Origin: Nitrospirota bacterium
Lineage (GTDB): Bacteria; Nitrospirota; Thermodesulfovibrionia; Thermodesulfovibrionales; Dissulfurispiraceae
DNA length: 39,491 bases
Direction of reading: 5' to 3'
Assembly (NCBI GenBank): GCA_040752355.1
Contig: JBFMHE010000028.1
Span: 1-39,491 of the forward strand
Every line of letters starts with the position of its first letter. Positions within the stretch are counted from its first letter, which is position 1. The notes beneath the pieces are model-generated. The model saw nothing but the letters and a program-made list of their open reading frames with translations, made no database searches and was not told the origin of the DNA. Positions 34,533-39,491 of the stretch are shown piece by piece. The translations under genes and the position numbers were made by a program.

Positions 34533-34898
34533 TCATTTTTCTTTCTCCTTCAAAAACTTGCTCAACCCGACAAGCATCTTTCTTATTGCTTCAATATCAT
34601 TGAATACAGGGTGATCGTCAAGATAGTTAAATCTTCTCGAGAGCAGCAATTGGGTCTCTATTTCCGAAAGTGAGCCCATCGCTATGGAAAGAAATTGTAA
34701 AAACTCTTTATTAGATGTTCTCGCCGCGCCTTCAGCTATATTACTCGGGACCGAGACTGCTGAACGTCTGAGTTGTGAAACAATCCCGTACTGCTCATTT
34801 TTCGGGAAATCCGCAGTTAATTGATATGTTTTTTCTGCAAGCTCCATAGCTTTATTCCAGACGTCCAAATCTTTATGCGTTTTTGTCTTATTTGTCAC
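34533..34898 (-). CDS. Four-helix-bundle protein, S23/IVP family
   Basis: A 121-residue all-helical protein of the S23 family (TIGR02436), first known as genes inside 23S rRNA intervening sequences and related to the Avd protein of diversity-generating retroelements. Family features seen: KDLDVWNKAMELAEKTYQLT, QLRRSAVSVPSNIAEGAAR and SLSEIETQLLLS. Function is not established. GTG start at 34896-34898 falls in a degenerate heptad unit; no Shine-Dalgarno is visible. Base composition is clearly more AT-rich than the flanking his genes. Heptad arrays bracket it on both sides and it splits hisA from hisF, which points to insertion. Confidence 0.88.
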   Translation of the reverse strand: MTNKTKTHKDLDVWNKAMELAEKTYQLTADFPKNEQYGIVSQLRRSAVSVPSNIAEGAARTSNKEFLQFLSIAMGSLSEIETQLLLSRRFNYLDDHPVFNDIEAIRKMLVGLSKFLKEKEK

Positions 34899-34927
34899 TG
34901 ATTACGCGTTACTCGTTACGCATCACG
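34893..34927. repeat. Heptad array I (CGTAACG type)
   Basis: Plus-strand units TGTCACT, GATTACG, CGTTACT, CGTTACG, CATCACG, followed by GCCTTTAT. The first unit contains the start codon of the four-helix-bundle gene. Confidence 0.85.
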
Positions 34928-34953
34928 GCCTTTATTTCCTGCTTTTTTCTTTT

Positions 34954-34981
34954 TATCACTGATCACGCGTTACGCGTTACG
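34954..34981. repeat. Heptad array J (CGTAACG type) at the hisA 3' end
   Basis: Plus-strand units TATCACT, GATCACG, CGTTACG, CGTTACG, followed by GCCTTTAT as in array I. It encodes the last residues of HisA (VTRNA) and its TGA stop (34963-34965). Confidence 0.85.
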
Positions 34982-35688
34982 GCCTTTATCGCTTCTTCCA
35001 GATCGAGAGAGCCTGAGTAGAGCGCTTTGCCGGTTATGGCGCCCCAGAGATTCTTGATGGCGAGCAGGTTCTTTATATCCTGAAGGGACGATATCCCTCC
35101 CGAGGCGATGACCGGGATCGCGAGGGCCCCGACCATTTCCCCTGTCGCTTCGACATTCGGGCCGGTCATCATGCCGTCTTTCGAAATATCCGTATAGATG
35201 ATTCCGGCAGCGCCGAAATCCTGCATCTTCAGGGCGAGCTCTTTTGCGTCCGTATCGGTCACCTCAACCCACCCTTTCACTGCCACCCGGCCGTTCTTCG
35301 CATCGATGCCGACGAGCACGCTGCCCGGATACTTTTTCGCCGCCTCTTTAACCAGCTCGGGATTCTGGACCGCCACCGTGCCGAGAATAACTCTGTTCAC
35401 CCCGAGCGCGATGAGCCGGTCGATCCTCTCGATATCCCGGATGCCGCCGCCGACCTCTATATCCATAGCGACGGCCTCGCGTATCCGGCGAATCCCCTCG
35501 AGGTTTTTCTGATTGCCCGTAAAGGCGCCGTCGAGATCGACCACATGGAGCAGTTTGGCCCCGCAGGCCTCCCACTTTCGGGCCGTTGCCGCAGGGTCAT
35601 CCGAATAGACGGTGGCGTCTTCCTTCCTCCCCTGGAGGAGCCGCACACAGACGCCGTCTTTGAGGTCAATGGCTGGAATTACAATCAT
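34963..35688 (-). CDS. hisA: ProFAR isomerase HisA
   Basis: HisA opens the ribose ring of ProFAR in histidine synthesis. The 241-residue half-barrel protein has MIVIPAIDLKDGVCVRLLQG with catalytic D8, LLHVVDLDGAF, EVGGGIR, YTDISKDGMMTGPN with catalytic aspartate, and IASGGISS. The C-terminus EEAIKAVTRNA is partly translated from heptad array J. Start ATG 35688 is five bases from a -10-like TATATT, with no Shine-Dalgarno, so the mRNA may be leaderless. It is divergent from the DUF3108 gene and upstream of hisF. Confidence 0.95.
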   Translation of the reverse strand: MIVIPAIDLKDGVCVRLLQGRKEDATVYSDDPAATARKWEACGAKLLHVVDLDGAFTGNQKNLEGIRRIREAVAMDIEVGGGIRDIERIDRLIALGVNRVILGTVAVQNPELVKEAAKKYPGSVLVGIDAKNGRVAVKGWVEVTDTDAKELALKMQDFGAAGIIYTDISKDGMMTGPNVEATGEMVGALAIPVIASGGISSLQDIKNLLAIKNLWGAITGKALYSGSLDLEEAIKAVTRNA

Positions 35689-35692
35689 GGAG

Positions 35693-35699
35693 TAATATA
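35693..35699. promoter_or_regulatory. Overlapping bidirectional -10 of hisA and the DUF3108 gene
   Basis: Minus strand TATATT (35694-35699) and plus strand TAATAT (35693-35698) overlap in five positions. Both start codons (35688 minus, 35705 plus) are five to six bases away. -35 elements are weak on both sides. Confidence 0.5.
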
Positions 35700-35704
35700 A
35701 CATA

Positions 35705-36523
35705 ATGAAAGATGACTTCAGTAGCCGAAAGGCGGTGCACCCGGACAGCGCGATGATCGCCATTGCCTCCCCATATATCAGGAGAATGCTCCTCCTCTGC
35801 GCCCTCATCTCCTGCCTCGCTGCTCCGCCCCGTGCCGACGCCTTTACCGTGCCGGAGCGCCTGCAGTACGACCTCTCCTGGGGGGTCATCAAGACGGGCG
35901 AGGCAGTGCTCGAAGTGAGGAGAAACGGCAGCGGCGTCCAGCTCATCTCGCGGGCGGCGTCGGCAGGCTGGGTATCGGTCTTCTATAAAGTCGAAGACCT
36001 CGTCGTGAGCACCCTCAAGAAGGGCGTGCTCGGGGGCGCTTTTGAGGACCTGGTGGGTCTTCCCTACCACTACCGGATAACGCTGAGAGAGGGAAAACAC
36101 CGGCGGGACAAGGAGCTCATCATCAGCCAGGAAGCGAGGAGGGTGACCTATATCAACCACCTCGAGAAGGAGCGGAAAGAGTACAGCACTACCGGCGGGC
36201 CGGTGCTCGATCCGCTCTCGAGCTTCTATTATGTGAGAACGCTTCCCCTCGAAGTGGGCAAATCCGTCTATATAAATGTAGTAGACGGCAAGAAGACCTA
36301 TAAGGCCGAGGTGCAGGTGCTCAGGAAAGAGGTCGTCGAGACACCCCGCGGCCCGGTCAGTACCATTCTCATCAAACCTGTCATAAAGTCGGAAGGAATC
36401 TTCTCCCGGAGGGGCGATATCCTCATCTGGCTCACCGATGACCAGAAGCGGGTCCCCGTAATGCTCAAGACCAAAGTAGCCGTCGGCTCGGTGAAGGCGA
36501 TGCTGGTGGGCGGGACATACTGA
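35705..36523 (+). CDS. Secreted DUF3108 protein
   Basis: A 272-residue protein with a signal peptide near its start (MLLLCALISCLAAPPRADA, cleavage after ADA) and a mature domain beginning FTVPERLQYDLSWGVIKTG, typical of DUF3108. The mature part is beta-rich (LDPLSSFYYVRTLPLEVG, GDILIWLTDDQKRVPVML). The family is periplasmic or outer-membrane-associated with no agreed function. Start could be ATG 35705, 35753 or 35786; 35705 fits a leaderless message, while 35786 gives a standard-length signal peptide. Followed by tRNA-Met. Confidence 0.78.
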   Translation: MKDDFSSRKAVHPDSAMIAIASPYIRRMLLLCALISCLAAPPRADAFTVPERLQYDLSWGVIKTGEAVLEVRRNGSGVQLISRAASAGWVSVFYKVEDLVVSTLKKGVLGGAFEDLVGLPYHYRITLREGKHRRDKELIISQEARRVTYINHLEKERKEYSTTGGPVLDPLSSFYYVRTLPLEVGKSVYINVVDGKKTYKAEVQVLRKEVVETPRGPVSTILIKPVIKSEGIFSRRGDILIWLTDDQKRVPVMLKTKVAVGSVKAMLVGGTY

Positions 36524-36541
36524 ACGCCGTCACAGCGTGTA

Positions 36542-36571
36542 TTGCCTTGAAAATCGCCGGTTTGCTATAAT
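36542..36571 (+). promoter_or_regulatory. tRNA-Met promoter
   Basis: TTGCCT (36542-36547), 18-base spacer, TATAAT (36566-36571) with TG one base upstream (extended -10). Predicted start about seven bases before the tRNA. Confidence 0.7.
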
Positions 36572-36584
36572 AAAAAGCTCGGGA

Positions 36585-36661
36585 GGCGGTGTAGCTCAGC
36601 TGGTTAGAGCATGCGACTCATATTCGCAGTGTCCGGGGTTCGATTCCCTGCACCGCCACCA
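36585..36661 (+). tRNA. tRNA-Met(CAT), elongator type
   Basis: 77 bases with encoded CCA. Acceptor GGCGGTG/CACCGCC, D arm GCTC...GAGC, anticodon stem TGCGA/TCGCA with loop CTCATAT (CAT), T arm CGGGG/CCCTG. The paired G1-C72 argues against the initiator tRNA; a tRNA-Ile(CAT, lysidine) is a less likely alternative. Confidence 0.95.
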
Positions 36662-36691
36662 ATTTCCACTCTTTTATAACGCTCTCACAAT

Positions 36692-36719
36692 AGGCTTTTT
36701 GATAAGCCTTGCTGTTTTA
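36692..36719 (+). terminator. Terminator after tRNA-Met
   Basis: AGGCTT (36692-36697) pairs with AAGCCT (36704-36709) and is followed by a T-rich tail (TGCTGTTTTA). Confidence 0.6.
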
Positions 36720-36838
36720 GAGACAGTACCTGTTTCCCTCTCGCATTGAAGAGCTGTATGCGCGCATGCATGCCCATTCCCATTCTTACTCGTTTCGCAC
36801 CTGGCGTAATAAGCCCCGTATATCCTACTTATACGATA

Positions 36839-36881
36839 TTGACTTACTTTCTTATGAAGTGTAAGATAAGCTATAAGTAAG
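36839..36881 (+). promoter_or_regulatory. vapBC promoter and operator
   Basis: TTGACT (36839-36844), 17-base spacer, TAAGAT (36862-36867). Inverted words CTTACTT (36843-36849) and AAGTAAG (36875-36881), with an inner CTTAT/ATAAG, surround the -10. This fits binding and autorepression by the AbrB-type antitoxin. Confidence 0.6.
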
Positions 36882-36894
36882 GAGGTGCAGAGAT

Positions 36895-37155
36895 ATGGAT
36901 TCGTCTACCGTAACCAGCAAAGGGCAGCTCGTCATTCCCGCACGTCTCAGGAAACGCTACGGCATCAAACCCGGAACAAAGGTCAATTTTGTGGAACGGG
37001 GGGCGGAAATCCTCTTCCAGCCCGTGACAAAAGAGTTTATCCGGAGCGTTCACGGCATGCTTACCAGCGAGACTTCGGTGACAGAAGAGCTGCTCAAGGA
37101 GCGGGTAAAGGAAAAAGAGCGGGAGGAAAGGAAGCTTGAAAAACACCGTTCTTGA
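36895..37155 (+). CDS. vapB: AbrB/MazE-type antitoxin (VapB)
   Basis: An 86-residue protein with an N-terminal SpoVT-AbrB swapped-hairpin DNA-binding domain (VTSKGQLVIPARLRKRYGIK, GTKVNFVERG) and a charged C-terminal helix (VKEKEREERKLEK) that should bind the toxin. AAGGAGGT lies ten bases before ATG 36895. It overlaps the toxin gene by 20 bases, as usual for co-regulated toxin-antitoxin pairs. Likely represses its own promoter. Confidence 0.9.
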   Translation: MDSSTVTSKGQLVIPARLRKRYGIKPGTKVNFVERGAEILFQPVTKEFIRSVHGMLTSETSVTEELLKERVKEKEREERKLEKHRS

Positions 37156-37534
37156 CAGCTATGCAGTGTTGGCCTTTCTTTTTAAAGAGAAAGGACACGA
37201 AAAGGTCCTTTCTCTTCTCGAGAAGTCTGCGGATGCCGACAGTCCGCTCCTGATCGCCTCCCCGAACTGGGCCGAAATCAGGTACATGATCGAGCGCAAA
37301 GCGGGCCGTACTAAATGGGGGGAGGTCCGCGCCCGGCTCCTTGGTTTGCCGCTGGAGATTGTTGCTGTTGATAGTGAACTGGCGGAAGCCGCCGGAGCGC
37401 TCAAAGTATCGCATAAAATGTCACTTGCCGATTGTTTTGCCGCGGCGCTTGCGAAGCAGCGCAAGGCCGAGCTCTACACCGGCGATCCGGAGTTCAAAGA
37501 GGTCGAGAAGGAAATGAGGATTGTCTGGCTATAA
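37136..37534 (+). CDS. vapC: PIN-domain toxin (VapC family)
   Basis: A 132-residue PIN-domain ribonuclease. The acidic metal ligands are visible: D7 in VLDSYAVLAFL, the glutamate in NWAEIRYM, D in SLADCFAAALA and D in LYTGDPEF. VapC toxins cleave specific RNAs and are blocked by the partner antitoxin. Start TTG at 37136 has a strong GGGAGGAAAGGAAG upstream. The reading frame is intact, so the pair is probably active. RNA target unknown. Confidence 0.9.
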   Translation: MKNTVLDSYAVLAFLFKEKGHEKVLSLLEKSADADSPLLIASPNWAEIRYMIERKAGRTKWGEVRARLLGLPLEIVAVDSELAEAAGALKVSHKMSLADCFAAALAKQRKAELYTGDPEFKEVEKEMRIVWL

Positions 37535-37660
37535 CCGTAAATCTCCAACAGCTTGTCGGACAAGTACCCTGAGAAATCTAAAATCGTAGTCATCCCTGCC
37601 CGCAGCGCATACTTTCTTCTATCCCATGAGAAAGCCGGAGTGCGGAATAGATTCACCCAG

Positions 37661-37802
37661 AAAAGCAGGGGGGTCAGGTCTTGAATCTTGAATTTCCCAA
37701 TAATTAAATTGCTCCTGCTCCTTCCTGCCCTCATAAAGTCCTCATGTCTGCTCCCGGTGCCACTCAGCACCTCGATTGGGTGAGGGCGGAAAGCCGCTCA
37801 AT
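37661..37802. repeat. Direct repeat, left copy (about 142 bp)
   Basis: Matches 39085-39226 in the same orientation with only scattered substitutions; shared words include AGGTCTTGAATCTTGA, CCCAATAATTAA, TTGCTCCTGCTCCTTCCTGC and CGGAAAGCCGCTCAAT. The two copies flank the ATPase gene. Between vapC and this copy (37535-37660) I see nothing defined. Confidence 0.85.
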
Positions 37803-37814
37803 CACTGATCGATG

Positions 37815-39005
37815 TCACTCTTTCAGCCAAGCGTCGGGCAGCTCCGAGAAAAACTTTTCAAGGGGAATACCGGCTCCGCCCAAAACCAATGATTTTGCCT
37901 TGGGGTATTTTGAGCTGAACTTCTCCATGCCGGACACCTTAGCACTCCGGCCGCTCTTAACCTCTATGGCCCATGTGGACGATCCGCTTGTTATCACAAA
38001 GTCCACCTCTTTATCTCCATCCCGCCAGTACGTAAGCAGATGGCCTGTTCCGGAAAAACCATTGCAAAAGTGTGCCCCGACAGCATTTTCTACAAGCCTG
38101 CCCCACCACGATAGCTCGCCGACCATCTCTTTGAACGTTTTCGTCGATAGCGCATTGATCAGGGCATTGTTCCAAAGGATCAGCTTTGGACTGCTCCCAC
38201 GCTTTCTTGTATGCCCCTGGGAAAAAAGTTCCAGCCCGCTTACGAGAAAAGCCGACTCGAGGAGTTTAAGATAGTGGGCAAGCGTGGTGGTATTGCCGGC
38301 ATCCTGCAACTGGCCCAGCATCTTGTTATAGGAAAATATCCGGGCCGGAAAGGCTGCGGCAAGGGCAAAAAGATGGCGAAGAAGCGCTGGTTTGGCAATC
38401 TTCTGCATCTGCAACACGTCACGGGCAAGGACAGTTTCTACAAGAGAGTCCATGACATATCTCTTCCACTGTTGTTCTTCATGAACAAAGACAGCTGCTC
38501 CAGGATAGCCGCCAAAGTATAGCCATGTATTCAAATCCCAGCCAAAGGCGGACGAACATTCCTTAAAAGACCAGTGAGGACACCGCGTAAGAAAAAAACG
38601 TCCAGCCAGGCTTTCGCTGAGCCCCTCCTGAAGCAATAGTGCCGAGGATCCGAGTGCCAATAAACGGATATCCTGCCCTTGCTGCTGTGCGCGGTCCCAG
38701 AACATTTTCAGGCTCTCGCTCCACCCCTTGACCTTTTGAATTTCATCGAGGACAAGGACCACTGGTTTCCTGGTTCGCTGTAATTCAAACTCTGCCAGAC
38801 GCCACTGAGTTTCGATCCATTCGTGACCGGGCGGCAAAGGGCTGTCTGCCGAAGCATAGACAGACGGATACGGGAGTCTTTTCAACACCTGTTGGGCCAA
38901 GGTCGTTTTGCCGACTTGCCTTGGACCGATAAGCACCTGAAAAACCGGCAGCCGTTTTCTAAGAGTCGCGGTGAGCACTTTTACCATAGGTCGTTCAAAA
39001 GCCAT
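37815..39005 (-). CDS. AAA+ ATPase with DUF4143 / PD-(D/E)XK-like C-terminus
   Basis: A protein of about 396 residues in the AAA_14-DUF4143 group (COG1373). Walker A is GPRQVGKTT, Walker B VLVLDEIQ, sensor LALGSS; the C-terminal half holds LENAVGAHF and EVDFVITSG ... WAIEVKSG, a PD-(D/E)XK-like pattern. These proteins are common in mobile or accessory DNA and their role is not known. Starts at 39071, 39005 or 38987 are possible; 39005 is chosen by family length. TTGACA lies at 39035-39040 (minus). Direct repeats flank it on both sides. Confidence 0.85.
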   Translation of the reverse strand: MAFERPMVKVLTATLRKRLPVFQVLIGPRQVGKTTLAQQVLKRLPYPSVYASADSPLPPGHEWIETQWRLAEFELQRTRKPVVLVLDEIQKVKGWSESLKMFWDRAQQQGQDIRLLALGSSALLLQEGLSESLAGRFFLTRCPHWSFKECSSAFGWDLNTWLYFGGYPGAAVFVHEEQQWKRYVMDSLVETVLARDVLQMQKIAKPALLRHLFALAAAFPARIFSYNKMLGQLQDAGNTTTLAHYLKLLESAFLVSGLELFSQGHTRKRGSSPKLILWNNALINALSTKTFKEMVGELSWWGRLVENAVGAHFCNGFSGTGHLLTYWRDGDKEVDFVITSGSSTWAIEVKSGRSAKVSGMEKFSSKYPKAKSLVLGGAGIPLEKFFSELPDAWLKE

Positions 39006-39084
39006 GAAAAAGCTTAACATCGACCAGGCAGCTATGTCAATATTACTCAATGACTGATTATTATTACTCAATTACAGATAAATG

Positions 39085-39226
39085 AAAAGGCAGGGGGCCA
39101 GGTCTTGAATCTTGAGTTTCCCAATAATTAAGTTGCTCCTGCTCCTTCCTGCCCTCATAAAATCCTCATGTCTGCTCCCGGTGCCACTCAGCACCTCGGT
39201 CGAGTGATGGCGGAAAGCCGCTCAAT
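39085..39226. repeat. Direct repeat, right copy (about 142 bp)
   Basis: Second copy of the 37661-37802 repeat, same orientation. It lies between the start of the ATPase gene and the 3' end of the RAYT relic, so it may be the native 3' flank of that transposase. Confidence 0.85.
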
Positions 39227-39279
39227 TCTTTGTAGCTGTAGAGCTGGAGCTGGGGACGTTGATGAATTAGTTGAGCTAT

Positions 39280-39491
39280 TCATTGGATCATGAGTTTTGA
39301 AATAGCCGAAGTGGAGACCCCTGTTTCACGTGCCACCAGCGCTATGGGGATGCCGTATCTTTCCCAGGCATAAACCGCCGTATCTGTCTTTGCCGCAAGA
39401 TTCCCAAAACGCTCAATGAAATAGTCTCTGTCTCTGTCGTCAGAGACTATAGCTTTCTTTTCTATTCCCCTGCATATTACGTGGTGCAGTG
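39280..39491 (-). pseudogene. Internally deleted REP-associated tyrosine transposase (RAYT / Y1 family), partial
   Basis: Minus-strand frame from the right edge reads LHHVICRGIEKKAIVSDDRD, the HUH-containing N-terminal region of RAYT proteins, up to TAVYAW. It then passes directly into GIPIALVARETGVSTSAISK, a segment that belongs near the C-terminus of this family, and stops at 39280-39282. The middle part, including the catalytic tyrosine region, is missing without loss of frame. The N-terminal start is beyond the window. Confidence 0.78.

Noticed and set aside
37474-37770. 98-codon minus-strand frame beside vapC
   Set aside because: Made up of the direct repeat and vapC antisense; no domain or ribosome site.

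Overview
The window looks like an origin-proximal chromosomal segment of a moderately GC-rich diderm bacterium. The evidence for a diderm is a tolQ-tolR-tolA-tolB operon, heptose kinase, lipid-linked glycosyltransferases and a lipoprotein. The start of a 16S rRNA gene lies at the left edge, but too little is visible to place the organism. Gene content (SelA, MoaC, MtnA, an AMMECR1 protein, stand-alone S23-type four-helix-bundle gene) fits Nitrospirota or a deltaproteobacterial-type lineage; I lean to Nitrospirota, with modest confidence. Two perfect 16-bp parS-type palindromes about 1.3 kb apart, close to mnmG-rsmG, argue for a position near oriC.

Layout. 1-593: 5' end of 16S rRNA (minus strand) with a leader and two tandem consensus promoters. 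594-4705: rsmG and mnmG, divergent from an HDOD/degenerate-AAA+ protein. 4667-8815: a minus-strand envelope operon (PAP2-GT39 fusion, GT2 transferase, flippase-like membrane protein). 9062-11916: SlyD-type isomerase, rubredoxin/ferritin-like protein, a 740-bp gene-poor stretch (candidate structured RNA, inverted-repeat element, parS), dgt. 12008-18714: selA; class V aminotransferase and serA; purA; comF. 18863-24186: tRNA-Leu, a detached MgtE-type regulatory protein coupled to an NRAMP-like permease, mtnA, polyprenyl diphosphate synthase, AMMECR1 protein. 24274-31126: moaC, kup, tolBARQ, hldA. 31237-36523: a PP-loop tRNA-thiolase-like protein, a lipoprotein, a SufR-like regulator, hisF, four-helix-bundle gene, hisA, DUF3108 protein. 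36585-39491: tRNA-Met, vapBC, an ATPase/DUF4143 gene between about 140-bp direct repeats, and a RAYT transposase relic.

The most striking signal not explained by genes is a set of short arrays with a strict 7-base period, present at about ten places. Arrays use different words (CGTAACG-type, GGAGTCA-type, GTGAGAA-type, GACGGCT-type, AGAGCAT-type) but always keep period 7, and several occur as inverted pairs in intergenic hairpins. One encodes the hydrophobic core of the TolB signal peptide, others supply the stop codons of hisA and moaC, and arrays bracket the four-helix-bundle gene inserted between hisA and hisF. A second theme is promoter placement: seven genes have a -10-like hexamer ending only about 5-12 bases before the start codon and no Shine-Dalgarno sequence. 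Two divergent pairs (mnmG/HDOD and hisA/DUF3108) share overlapping -10 elements on opposite strands, which predicts bidirectional, leaderless transcription.
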